Of a stretch of 61,408 nt of DNA, positions 9,689-18,561 are shown piece by piece; positions within the stretch are counted from its first letter, which is position 1; the number at the start of each line of letters is the position of its first letter. The translations under genes were made by a program, and so were the position numbers. The DNA is taken from contig NZ_BIMA01000036.1 in assembly GCF_004000845.1 (NCBI RefSeq), positions 1 to 61,408 of the forward strand, given 5' to 3'. Below the pieces are notes generated by a model. It was not told the origin of the DNA. It did no database searches and worked only from the letters and a program-made list of their open reading frames with translations. This DNA is from Paenibacillus koleovorans NBRC 103111. Its GTDB lineage: Bacteria > Bacillota > Bacilli > Paenibacillales > NBRC-103111.

Positions 9689-10231
9689 TTAGTTTTCTTC
9701 AAGATTAACTATCAATTCAGACAGATGAGATGTATCATTAAATTTATGCAAGGCATGCTGACTAAAGATGTTTGTTTGTAAAATTGAAATACTTCCGACA
9801 GATGCTAAGTAGTATGCTCTAGACAACATTTCAGTTTGAAAGTTCATCCACCACGCAATAATATATCCCAATGTTCCACCGTGAGTAACAATAATTAAGT
9901 TCTTCTGCTCCGAATTATATATTTTATCCATACAGTTACATACTCGAGTGAAAAATTGCCTCCACGTTTCACCTTCGTGAAATTCTTGATAATCTATATC
10001 AAATCCAGTGCCAGTTCGAGGATTCCTGTTTGCTCTTGCCCATTCTTTTGTTTTTCCAGCTGCAATCCCAGTGTTAATCTCTCGAAGGTCCTGCTCTTCA
10101 ATAACGTTTAATCCAAGATGATTACCAACAATTTCGGCAGTTTGGTTTGCTCGCATCAAATCAGAAGAGTAAAGAATGTACTCATCTGTAGCAATCTCTT
10201 TAGCTAATTTTAATCCTAAGAATCCCGACCT
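9689..10231 (-). pseudogene. Histidine phosphatase, 5' end lost
   Basis: From about residue 20 of the open frame the sequence is a histidine-phosphatase (phosphoglycerate-mutase-like) protein: YSSDLMRANQTAEIV, the acid-region FHEGETWRQFF, and the second catalytic histidine in VTHGGTLGYI. The first strand with the RHG catalytic histidine is missing. At about 10231 the sequence switches to the tail of an IS4-type transposase on the other strand. The enzyme cannot work without the N-terminal histidine. Confidence 0.75.
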
Positions 10232-10470
10232 TATTTGGCACGACTGAGAATGCCGTCTATGGCCAACTCTTCTCCGCACTCATCGTCTTCGTGCTGCTAA
10301 AATGGTTGTTTGATGGCGCATGTCATACGTTGCCTCGCCATGCGGAACTTAGTTTTGTTCGATTTACTCGCTTGCTGTTGCAAGATGAATTACCGATAGA
10401 ATGGATAATAGGCATAAATCGCATGATTCGTTTTAATTTCGCACCCATTCCAGTTACAATTTCTGGTTAA
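10231..10470 (+). pseudogene. IS4-family transposase, C-terminal fragment
   Basis: An open stretch reads FGTTENAVYGQLFSALIVFV ... LPRHAELSFVRFTRLLLQDE and ends at TAA 10468-10470. This resembles the end of IS4-type DDE transposases, including the YGQL region that follows the catalytic glutamate. The rest of the gene is gone. It replaced the start of the phosphatase gene. Confidence 0.65.
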
Positions 10471-10660
10471 TCAACAGGCCTGTTCGTAAGTATATGTTAC
10501 AAATCCTTCAATAGTTCGGAAAGAAAAAGCTGCCGCTTGGACCACGGCAGCTTCTTGAATTAGGCCAATCTTTTTTCCCTATACAGGACTCATCACCAAT
10601 TGGTTAGTGGATACGGGATCAACCCGATTCCTAGCCGGTTGTTCGTCGATTGAGTCAACT
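10471..10660. other. Short non-coding gap with a terminator
   Basis: Only the hairpin at 10524-10553 is notable. Confidence 0.5.
10524..10553 (-). terminator. Terminator hairpin of a decayed gene
   Basis: Perfect arms AAGCTGCCG/CGGCAGCTT with a T-run on the minus strand. It would end the decayed minus-strand gene at 10661-10925. Confidence 0.6.
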
Positions 10661-10925
10661 CTACGGATTTGTAAACCAGCTCCCCTTTGCTGCATCATTG
10701 ACGATCACCGCATACCCGACGTAGTTGGTTCCGGTTGCCCCTTTGTCCGCATCCTTCTGGTCCCAATAGATTGTCGGCGTAAGCGACGTCACGATAATTG
10801 GGAATTGGAGAACGAATGTCCAACTGCCCAATAATCGGGGTCTAAATCCTCGGTCCCCCACAGCACACTATCGTCTCGCTCCATATCGTCCGTATAACTT
10901 ATGATAAACTTCAGATTGTAACTAT
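10661..10925 (-). pseudogene. Frameshifted gene tail, unidentified
   Basis: Two adjacent minus-strand frames both look coding: NLKFIISYTDDMERDDSVL then EDLDPDYWAVG, and after a shift near 10820 FVLQFPIIVTSLTPTIYWDQ, then GTNYVGYAVIVNDAAKG and a TAG at 10661. I read this as one gene end broken by a frameshift. Family not recognised. Confidence 0.35.
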
Positions 10926-10950
10926 ATTTTCAGTCCATCCTTGAATAAGG

Positions 10951-10979
10951 TTGACATATTTGGACACATGTGCTAGAAC
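10951..10979 (+). promoter_or_regulatory. Sigma-A type promoter
   Basis: TTGACA (10951-10956), 17-bp spacer, TAGAAC (10974-10979) with a TGTGC extension. It lies 33 bp before the TTG start of the next gene. Confidence 0.55.
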
Positions 10980-11011
10980 GAAATTATCCAATCTGAAAGG
11001 AGGGATATATA

Positions 11012-11374
11012 TTGAGTAAATACACATTTAATCCAGCTGAAAAAAGCGGAGAGAGTCTTACTGTCAAATATGACATCGAACATGTGTATAACGCAACACT
11101 TAAAGCTTTATCGGATTCTAAGGGGTACAAGAAGGTCGAGGGAAATAAAGTTCTGCATAGAATTTCTACCGTCACGAAAGCTTCACTGTTCTCTTGGGGT
11201 GAAAGGATTACAGTACAACTCAATGAGATTGAACCTCAAAAAACTCAAATATCTGTATTATCTGAATTAAAGACATCTGTAGGCTCTCAAGGAGTAGGTA
11301 CACAGGCGACCATAGGCAAAAAGAATAAGAAAAATATTGACGTACTCTTCGAACTTATTAGCAAGTATCTATAA
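11012..11374 (+). CDS. Conserved hypothetical protein, TTG start
   Basis: 120 residues starting at TTG 11012, fixed by AGGAGG 8 bp upstream; no ATG is better placed. The middle part (YNATLKALSDSKGYKKVEGN, SLFSWGERITVQL) has the alternating strand-helix look of small beta-alpha domains that bind lipids or hydrophobic ligands, but I cannot name the family. No signal peptide or membrane helix. It is a single gene under its own promoter between transposase fragments. Confidence 0.6.
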   Translation: MSKYTFNPAEKSGESLTVKYDIEHVYNATLKALSDSKGYKKVEGNKVLHRISTVTKASLFSWGERITVQLNEIEPQKTQISVLSELKTSVGSQGVGTQATIGKKNKKNIDVLFELISKYL

Positions 11375-11662
11375 AATCATTTCGTGCGTTCAATTTATCA
11401 ATGAAGGCGGACAAGTTGCTTAAATTTACTGTCTCTTTGCGCCTTTCTTGTGCAAGGGTTACAGTCATGGTAGCGAGCCCGCCTTTCGCTTATGAAACAA
11501 ACCAAGTGTTTATTTAGGGCCAAACTGCTCAAAAGGTCATACATGATTCGTAAGCGATTGCCCTGAGACTTTGTCGAAAACACTTGACTTTTTAAAAAAC
11601 CCGCATAAACGCGAAGGATACCTGTTCAACGGTATATCTTACGAGATTATAGGTGATCGATT
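11375..11662. other. IS-derived non-coding sequence
   Basis: No gene is supported. The last 100 bp probably belong to the left end of the same IS4-type element whose transposase start follows. Confidence 0.35.
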
Positions 11663-11833
11663 TTGAAACAAACCCTTGAGCCACCACGGTTCCGTAAGCT
11701 TTCGCAAGGAGAGTGCGCCGGCGCACCGATTCTGCGTACCCTGTGGGAGAAATTTGATTTTTCCTTGTTGCTGACGCAATCCGGTATTTTCAAACGCAGT
11801 GGCGCACCGGCATGGATGCTTTGTTTTTTATAG
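11663..11833 (+). pseudogene. IS4-family transposase, N-terminal fragment
   Basis: Reads LKQTLEPPRFRKLSQG, then LRTLWEKFDFSLLLTQSGIF and KRSGAPAWMLCFL before a TAG. This is the usual opening of IS4-type transposases (FDFS..L.QSGI.KRSG). Similarity ends at the stop. Together with 10231-10470 it suggests two remnants of one IS family in the same orientation. Confidence 0.55.
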
Positions 11834-11909
11834 TTTCAAAAACAATGTTAAGATTTGGTTCAATACCGTTTGCTATCCTGCACTCGTTCATCAACATCAC
11901 AACAAAGGC

Positions 11910-13169
11910 CTAGCCAACAACTATTTTGGCGAACTTTCTTTTGCCTGCTTGAATGATGTCCCCACTTTGAATCTCCGCTCGTTCATTAGGGTCAAGAAGC
12001 TTAATTTCGTTGAGTTTAACCGCCCCTTGAACGACACTACGCCTCGCTTCGCTATTTGAGGACGCAAATCCGAGAGTTACAAGGAGATTGCTAATGGAAA
12101 TCCCCCCTTCTTCTAGAAGTTCTTTTTTAACATGAACTTCTTCGATATGCTCAGGAAGGGATCGCTTCTGGAATACGGTGATAAAATGTTGCTCCGCTTG
12201 TTCAGCCTCTTCCTCCCCGTGGTACATCCGAACCAATTGTTTGGCCAGTTGAATCTTAGCATCACGAGGATGAACATCCCCATTTTCCAGTCCTTCTTTC
12301 AACTCGAAAAGCTCTTCATTCGTTATGCTTGTACTAAGTTCAAAGTATTTCAGCATCAAGTCGTCAGGGATGGACATGGTCTTGCCGAAGATTTCATTTG
12401 GGGATTCATCAATGCCAATATAGTTACCAAGACTTTTGCTCATTTTCTGGACTCCATCAAGTCCCTCCAGTAATGGCATCAGGATGGCCGCTTGACTGTC
12501 TTTAAGACCGAATGCCCCTTGTAATGTTCTGCCCATCAAAATATTAAAAGTTTGATCTGTACCACCAATCTCAATATCGCTCTCAAGTGAAACTGAATCA
12601 TACCCTTGCATCAGCGGATAAAAGAACTCATGGATGTGAATGGACTGGTTGTTAGAGAACCGCTTTGCAAAGTCATCTCGCTCCAACATTCGTGCAACCG
12701 TAACTTTAGCTGCCAGTTGCAGAACCTCTTGAAAGTTCAGTTTTTCGAGCCATGTTGAATTAAAATGAAATTTTGTTCTATTCGGGTCAAGAATTTTATA
12801 CAATTGCTGTTCGTAGGTTGCTGCGTTTCGTTTTACATCATCCTCTGTCAGTTGTTTTCTTGTCTCGGATTTTCCAGTAGGGTCCCCGACTCTTCCAGTA
12901 AAGTCACCTATAATGAGCTGTACCTCATGCCCCAAATCTTGAAATTGTCTTAACTTTTGCAGTACGACTGTGTGGCCTATATGAATATCAGGCGCAGATG
13001 GATCAAGCCCAAGTTTTACCCTTAGAGGTTTGCCCGATGTCACTGAGGCTGCTATTTTTTGTTTGAGTGCGTCCTCGGGTATGATCTCAGCGGTCCCTCT
13101 TCGGATGATGTTTAGTTGTCATTCCACTTCTTGTTTTTGTTCTTCAGAAAGCTGCTTCATGGTATCCAT
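11910..13169 (-). pseudogene. tyrS: Tyrosyl-tRNA synthetase (TyrZ type) with premature TGA
   Basis: Full frame from ATG 13169 to 11910 is 419 codons, matching the 410-420 of TyrZ-type enzymes. It charges tRNA-Tyr with tyrosine. Visible are the class I HIGH motif as HIGHT in LGLDPSAPDIHIGHTVVL, the KMSKS loop in DGVQKMSKSLGN, and a C-terminal S4 domain. Codon 17, in KQEVE-x-QLNIIRRGTAEIIP, is TGA (13119-13121) where the family usually has Arg or another residue, consistent with CGA to TGA. The other 402 codons are open. A GTG at 13043 could restart translation and keep the HIGH motif, losing about 42 residues. The T-box leader upstream is intact. A recent nonsense change, read error or restart are all possible; a second tyrS elsewhere is likely. 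Confidence 0.8.
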
Positions 13170-13189
13170 CCACCGTCCTCTTAATATTC

Positions 13190-13480
13190 AAAAATAAAAA
13201 GACAACCTTCAATCCCATAAGGGACGAGAAGGTTGTCTCGCGGTACCACCCTAATTAAAGAAGTATCCATAACTTCTTTCACTTATATTGAGATAACAGC
13301 ATCTTAAAGATGCCGAGAGGAGCTACTTAGGTTCAACTTTTCACTTCTCCAACTCCGGATTGTAATTCGGAAAGATGACAGCACCGGTTCGCACCACCCA
13401 CCGGCTCACTGAATGCATTCAATCATCCTTCTTACTAAGGGGCTCAGCCCCGATCCATCATTGCTTTTTACTTTATTCAA
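13190..13480 (-). promoter_or_regulatory. Tyrosine T-box riboswitch leader
   Basis: Minus strand. The conserved T-box AGGGTGGTACCGCG lies at 13239-13252. A stem I apical part (CCGGTGGGTGGTGCGAACCGG) is at about 13381-13403, followed by a candidate specifier TAC (tyrosine) at 13362-13364 inside CCGAATTACAATCC. The leader senses uncharged tRNA-Tyr through its anticodon and acceptor end, and opens the terminator at 13197-13237. Confidence 0.88.
13197..13237 (-). terminator. T-box regulated terminator
   Basis: Arms GACAACCTTC/GAAGGTTGTC followed by TTTTTATTTTT on the minus strand. The 5' arm also pairs with the T-box region in the alternative antiterminator. Confidence 0.88.
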
Positions 13481-13557
13481 TTTTCACCATTTAATCATAT
13501 GACGAAAAGCATGTCAACTGCTCAATTCCCATTTACCCTCTTGATTATTAGTTTTCT

Positions 13558-14838
13558 TCAATACTTTTGAATACTAAATCGATTTCCATCTGGATCGAAG
13601 AAATGGAACCGCGCAAATCCGTTTAGATTACCGGAAATATCGGAAACGGATACACCGCTTTCAAGTAAGAATTGATGATAGTTTTGGAATACCCATTTAT
13701 CATGAAGGACGCAGCAAGGTGTAACCGGGCCGTTAATTGGACCTGTATACGCATTCGGGGGCAGCGTTTCTAGCCACCATAATGATGTTCCGGGATGATG
13801 CTCTACCCCAAGCCCCATAAGAACCCATCCCTTTTCAGAATGCTCCTCTAGTAGAGACATCCCTACATGCTTCCGGTACCATTCCTTGGCTGCTTTTACA
13901 TCCCTTACTCCGATACGAACCCAACTTGGACAAAGCCTTGCTCCGTAATCTTGTTCAAGCTCCGGGTACCCGCAAACGGTCAGACGCGTACCTTCGAAAG
14001 TTGCCCAAAGATCGAAATAATACCTTTCCCCCGGACCCAAATAAATGTCGGAAATGCGGATTTCATTTTCCTTAAAGTAATTGTGAGCCCCCACAATATC
14101 TTTAGTATTCCAGCACCAACGTACATTGGGATCAACTCCGCGATCCACCAAATCTGGATGCGGCCCACTTTCGGAAAGTACGGATTTTATCCATGTCCCA
14201 AAAGCATGCCGAGTCAGTTTCTCTGAGCTAGAGGCATGGGTGTCACCGCTTTTCCAAAGGAAATGCTTGGAGTACCATTCCGTCGCCGCTTCATGATAAT
14301 CCCATAAAACATGGATAAAACCTCCGTCATATTTTAAGGAAGGGACTATGTTATGTTCCGTAACCTTTTTTTCTTTTCTCAATACAACGGGAAACCATAC
14401 ATCTATAACTAACGATGAATCGTCAACCATGCTCCTTAGCAGTTGAAAGTAAAACGGCGAAGCTTCAACATAATCTGAATTCGGCAGCCATTGCTTCAGG
14501 AAAAAATCTACGGTGGGACCTGTAGTCCGCACGGACCCGTTGTGAGAAATGACCGCATACTGATGTGCCGCTACTTTTGTAGAAGACATTCCTTCGGGCA
14601 GCCTCACCTGTTCCTCTGACTCAACACCGACAAAGAGTGTAAACGTTCGCCCGGGCATATAGTCATCAGAAAACATGGAATAGACATACACTTTATCGTT
14701 TTTGCGGCCGGGGATCTCTCCGATACGCTTCATGAATGCTTTAACTAAGTTGGCGGAGTCCCTGCCACTTGAGTCAATCGCTTCGGTTGTAATACCAACC
14801 AGAATTAGAGCATCGAGAACTGTCAATTGAACATTCAT
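13558..14838 (-). CDS. GyrI-like effector domain fused to two VOC domains
   Basis: 426 residues. Residues 1-155 look like a GyrI-type small-molecule binding domain (LPEGM, YAVISHNGSV, FFLKQWLPNSDY). Residues 165-290 and 300-426 are two glyoxalase/VOC modules (WYSKHFLWKSG; KEWYRKHVGMSLLEE and the closing FFDPDGNRFSIQKY). VOC proteins carry out metal-dependent reactions on small molecules or sequester drugs. The gene starts 12 bp after the AraC/GyrI gene, with GGAG upstream, so both are on one transcript. The pairing of a regulator and an enzyme-like protein that both carry a GyrI domain suggests they bind the same ligand. Confidence 0.75.
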   Translation of the reverse strand: MNVQLTVLDALILVGITTEAIDSSGRDSANLVKAFMKRIGEIPGRKNDKVYVYSMFSDDYMPGRTFTLFVGVESEEQVRLPEGMSSTKVAAHQYAVISHNGSVRTTGPTVDFFLKQWLPNSDYVEASPFYFQLLRSMVDDSSLVIDVWFPVVLRKEKKVTEHNIVPSLKYDGGFIHVLWDYHEAATEWYSKHFLWKSGDTHASSSEKLTRHAFGTWIKSVLSESGPHPDLVDRGVDPNVRWCWNTKDIVGAHNYFKENEIRISDIYLGPGERYYFDLWATFEGTRLTVCGYPELEQDYGARLCPSWVRIGVRDVKAAKEWYRKHVGMSLLEEHSEKGWVLMGLGVEHHPGTSLWWLETLPPNAYTGPINGPVTPCCVLHDKWVFQNYHQFLLESGVSVSDISGNLNGFARFHFFDPDGNRFSIQKY

Positions 14839-14850
14839 CAGATTTCGCTC

Positions 14851-15801
14851 CTATCCTCTTTTAATAATCGGAATGCAGCAATCCACATAAACTGCATTCC
14901 TGACATCTGATACTGAGAATAGCTCAAGCAGCGTTCTGTTATCATCAAAGACAAAACCACTTTCAGGAAGCCATTCATAAAAAAAGATATCCATGATGAA
15001 ATCAAACAGGTTGGGATGCTTCTCTAACTGAATGACACCATACGTTCCGCCAGCAAGCTGGCGACTACCCATTCCTAAGGTATCATCCAGATTAGCAGGT
15101 ATCGTTCGACAAGCATCATACCTCCAATGAACCTGATCCCCGCGTAAAGGGAAATGATAAGGGATTCCGATGTTCATGGATTGGTAAATCGCATTCGGGT
15201 TTAACTTGGCCCAGATCGAAACCCTCTCGAATGCTTGTCGGATCCTTTCTTGATCAGAGAAAGAATCTGTTCTTCCGATACATCGATCGTAGATGACACT
15301 GTAAGAAGGCAGCTGTTTTACAAAAACCTTTAGAGATCTTTTTACTTCAATTCGCACTGTACCATCCGGATTACTATTATTGTAATAGTTTGTATCGAAA
15401 TATCTTTCGGTGATCTTGCGATCTATTTCACAAATCTTGCGATTTTGAAGATTACCTTCCCTGAACTCTGAAGCATTTCTTCCAAAGTAACTTTTGAACG
15501 AACGAGAAAAATCGCCGATAGATGAAAAACCGCAATCTACAGCAATTTCAGATAGACTTTGGCCATGATGGAGTATTATTTTAGTTAGAGATCGTTCCAA
15601 TCGAGTTCTTTTTACATAATCGTTGAGATTTTCACCGGTGACCGCTTTAAATAAGCGATGAAAGTGAAAAGGCGAGTAGGAAACTAACTCCGCTACCTTT
15701 TGGAGCGTAAGCTTTTCATTAAGGTGCTCTTCAATGTAATCCATTGCATAATAAACTAAAAGGCGATGCCTCTCTTGAACCACAATGTGTTGACTGCTCA
15801 T
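14851..15801 (-). CDS. AraC-family regulator with GyrI-like domain
   Basis: 316 residues if the ATG at 15801 is used (GGGAG, 7 bp spacing); the open frame extends to 15867, but the ATG at 15858 has no ribosome binding site. Residues about 17-120 form the AraC DNA-binding domain (LTLQKVAELVSYSPFHFHRLF; SEIAVDCGFSSIGDFSRSFK). The C-terminal 170 residues are a GyrI-like sensor (RSLKVFVKQLPSYSVIYDR ... FFYEWLPESGFVFDD). It is first gene of a two-gene unit with the GyrI-VOC-VOC protein and probably activates that unit or distant genes in response to a compound. Confidence 0.82.
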   Translation of the reverse strand: MSSQHIVVQERHRLLVYYAMDYIEEHLNEKLTLQKVAELVSYSPFHFHRLFKAVTGENLNDYVKRTRLERSLTKIILHHGQSLSEIAVDCGFSSIGDFSRSFKSYFGRNASEFREGNLQNRKICEIDRKITERYFDTNYYNNSNPDGTVRIEVKRSLKVFVKQLPSYSVIYDRCIGRTDSFSDQERIRQAFERVSIWAKLNPNAIYQSMNIGIPYHFPLRGDQVHWRYDACRTIPANLDDTLGMGSRQLAGGTYGVIQLEKHPNLFDFIMDIFFYEWLPESGFVFDDNRTLLELFSVSDVRNAVYVDCCIPIIKRG

Positions 15802-15953
15802 CTGCGCTCTCCCAGTCCCATAAAGGAGTTCATTGGACAATTTAGATTCCCGAAACATTGATTGCAAAAATATGGATGATCCCTTCCTCAGAAAATATTC
15901 GAGAAACGATTAAACTATCCTGCCTGTTAGTTTAATGGCCTTGCAGTTGCTCA

Positions 15954-16092
15954 TCACTTCACGGCCACACCGTAGAATGCAAGCATCGGCAAATACGTCG
16001 CATCATCGACTGCGAATACGCGTTCCTGCGGAGCGCCGATCGCTCTCATCAGTTCCCGGCGCCCAATTGGATCCTTCCTGCCGTCATTGCAT
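15954..16092 (-). pseudogene. Coding-like tail after the ECF gene
   Basis: A minus-strand frame overlapping the end of the ECF ATPase gene reads CNDGRKDPIGRRELMRAIG, then APQERVFAVDDATYLPMLAF and YGVAVK before TGA 15954-15956. The amino-acid pattern is convincing but short, without its own ribosome binding site. It may be the end of a lost gene. No family named. Confidence 0.25.
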
Positions 16093-18561
16093 CATCCCGT
16101 ACTTCTCTTTGATCCGATCCAGCTTCTCCAGCATGGGGTTGGTCAACAAGAACAGAAACACAACGGTTGCAAAACCATGAATCAAATCAAAGGGTACCCC
16201 TCGCAGAGCCGCAACCATAAACATTTCAAATGTAGGTTTGTTTTGTGCCATTAAGACCGACGACACATTCATAAGAGTCCCGTAAAGCACGAATGCCGTT
16301 ACCCCGCCAAATAGACTAAGCGCAACTCGATTTCGACGAAGCAGCCCTTTCTTAAACAAGACTCCGGCGAAGAAACCAATGATGCCAAATCCGAACATTT
16401 GCCACGGCGTCCACGGCCCTTGACCGAAGTAGTAGTTAGAGACGAACCCTGTAATAGCCCCCACCATAAACCCAGCCTCCGCTCCGAAGGCCACGCCGGA
16501 TAAGATCACGATCGCTACAACCGGCTTGAATTGCGGCACCATGAAGAACGCCATTCGGCCGGCGACTCCCAGTGCGCATAACACAGCTAATGTGACCAGC
16601 TCTTTGACATGCGGCTTACGTCCCTCATAAATCATTGCGAAGGGTAGTAGGGTTTCTAGAATAACAAGCATGGATATAAAATAGTACTTTCGGTCGTCCA
16701 GGTAATAGATCCCGAACCAGATCGTAAGCGGAATGATCAGCAAGATCGTCAGCATGGCCGTCAAGGTTCGTTTGGAAAGCTTGCGTTGTTCAACGGGCAT
16801 CAGGTCCGCCGGCACAAGTGGCGCAATAGACCTAACGATTGCTGGTCGGGAACCCGGGTACGGGGCTCTCTTCACAGGTAAGGCGTCCTTCGTCTCTATG
16901 CCCCCAAAAGCGCGGATGATATCGTTGGATGTAATCGCTTGAGGAACAAAGTCACGGGCCATCCGGTTAGCGGATGTGGTGTAGTATCTGTTCCCTGCGA
17001 AGAATTCGCGAGGTCTGCCTTCCGAGACAATCGTACCGTCGAAGAACATGAAGCATCGATCGGCCAACTCGGCACAAAAATCGATATCATGGCTGACCAT
17101 TACGATTGTCGTGCCATTGGATCGGAGCTGCCTCAAGACTGAAGCCAGCTTCTGCTTGTATCCGGCGTCCAGCCCCTTGGTGGGCTCGTCCAACAACAGA
17201 ATAGCCGGTTCGAGCAGCAGCACTTTAGCCAAGGCGGCCCGTTGCTGTTCGCCTCCGGACAAATCGTAAGGATGCCGGTCGACCAGCTCCTGCAGCTCCC
17301 ACAATTCCATAATGTAATGCAGCCGCTCCTTTGTTTGTTCTTGACTCCATCCTTTCCCGTACAGCATCTCTCGCAGATCCGCATCGACCGTTTTCCCGAC
17401 GAGAATCGCTTGCGGGTTCTGAGGCAAGACGCCCAGCAACCCGTTATATTTCTCCTGATCCGCGTAATCCCCAGCCAGCTTCCCGAAGAGCTTGATGTAG
17501 CCGCGATAAGGCTGGCGCAGCCCGGCAATTAGGGAGAGCATCGTCGATTTGCCCGTACCGTTCCCGCCAACGATTGCATGAATCTCCCCGGAAGCGACTT
17601 TCAAGCTCAATCCTTTTAGAATGTCGGGGCTGTTTTTCCCGTACTTGAACCAAACTTCGTCAAGTTCGATCGCGGTTGCTCCGCTGGTATATTCAACTTG
17701 CTCCGGCGGAAACTCTATAGTGTAAGGTCGGGTCTCTGCCAATTGGTGAAGGAACTCCCTGCCCTCGCGGACCGTAACCGGACATTCTAGTTCATTATTG
17801 ATTCTTGAGAAGACAGCCATCGGAGTTGGCATGGCATTGAACATGTCGTGCTGCAAGTCACGCAATTTCTGACCGACTTCCCTAGGCGAACCCGACGCGA
17901 CAATCACGCCGTTTTCAAACACGTAAGCCTCGTCAGTCAACGGAAGCACTTCTTCCAACCGGTGCTCGGAAATAAGGATCGTTACCCCAAGGTCGCGGTT
18001 GATCTTTCCCAGAGCACCAAGAAATTCCGACGCTGCAATCGGATCCAATTGACTGGTCGGCTCGTCCAGCAAGAGCACTTGGGGCTGCATAACCATAATC
18101 GATGCGAGATTGAGCAACTGCTTCTGTCCGCCGGACAACTCCGTCACTTTCTTATGAAACCATTCCTGAATGCCGAAGAAGCTGGCTGTTTCGGCTACTC
18201 GCCGGCGAATTTCCGACGAGCTGCAGCCTAAGCTTTCCAGTCCGAAGGACAGCTCATGCCAAACTTTATCGGTGACCAGTTGATTGTCGGGGGACTGTAG
18301 AACGAAGCCGATCTCCGCAACTTGCGTTCGAGAGTCGACAGCCTCAATCGGCGCTCCTCTATATCGAATAGCCCCCCTTCTCATCCCGTGGGGAGCAAGC
18401 TCCGATTTCAAAAGCCGCAATAACGTGGATTTGCCGCAACCGGATTTGCCGCAGATCGTCACGAATTTCCCTTGCCGAATTGTGAACGAAACCTCGTGAA
18501 GGGCGGGACGACTCGAACCGGGATAGGTAAATGTCAAACCTTCGATTGCAAATGCTTCCAT
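16084..18561 (-). CDS. ECF transporter: two ATPases fused to an S-like component
   Basis: 825 residues from the ATG at 18561 (GGGAGG, 7 bp upstream; the longer frame to 18603 has no site). Domain order: ATPase 1 (about 1-230; Walker A GKSGCGKST, Q-loop FVLQSPDNQ, signature LSGGQKQ, Walker B VLLLDEPTSQLD), ATPase 2 (about 285-520; GGNGTGKST, LSGGEQQRAALA, ILLLDEPTKGLD), a linker, and a membrane part (about 610-805) with several hydrophobic helices like ECF substrate-binding S components. ATPases power import; the T protein couples them to the S component, which binds the vitamin. It overlaps the T gene by 28 bp and ends the riboswitch-controlled operon. The substrate is inferred to be cobalamin or a related corrinoid. 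The A-A'-S fusion in one chain is unusual. Confidence 0.85.
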   Translation of the reverse strand: MEAFAIEGLTFTYPGSSRPALHEVSFTIRQGKFVTICGKSGCGKSTLLRLLKSELAPHGMRRGAIRYRGAPIEAVDSRTQVAEIGFVLQSPDNQLVTDKVWHELSFGLESLGCSSSEIRRRVAETASFFGIQEWFHKKVTELSGGQKQLLNLASIMVMQPQVLLLDEPTSQLDPIAASEFLGALGKINRDLGVTILISEHRLEEVLPLTDEAYVFENGVIVASGSPREVGQKLRDLQHDMFNAMPTPMAVFSRINNELECPVTVREGREFLHQLAETRPYTIEFPPEQVEYTSGATAIELDEVWFKYGKNSPDILKGLSLKVASGEIHAIVGGNGTGKSTMLSLIAGLRQPYRGYIKLFGKLAGDYADQEKYNGLLGVLPQNPQAILVGKTVDADLREMLYGKGWSQEQTKERLHYIMELWELQELVDRHPYDLSGGEQQRAALAKVLLLEPAILLLDEPTKGLDAGYKQKLASVLRQLRSNGTTIVMVSHDIDFCAELADRCFMFFDGTIVSEGRPREFFAGNRYYTTSANRMARDFVPQAITSNDIIRAFGGIETKDALPVKRAPYPGSRPAIVRSIAPLVPADLMPVEQRKLSKRTLTAMLTILLIIPLTIWFGIYYLDDRKYYFISMLVILETLLPFAMIYEGRKPHVKELVTLAVLCALGVAGRMAFFMVPQFKPVVAIVILSGVAFGAEAGFMVGAITGFVSNYYFGQGPWTPWQMFGFGIIGFFAGVLFKKGLLRRNRVALSLFGGVTAFVLYGTLMNVSSVLMAQNKPTFEMFMVAALRGVPFDLIHGFATVVFLFLLTNPMLEKLDRIKEKYGMMQ

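Noticed and set aside
3571-13169. Recoding of TGA as a sense codon to explain several in-frame TGAs
   Set aside because: TGA ends many clearly intact genes here (for example the zinc-ribbon and ECF ATPase genes), one of the stops is TAA, and no selenocysteine-type hairpin is obvious; ordinary decay or base errors are simpler.
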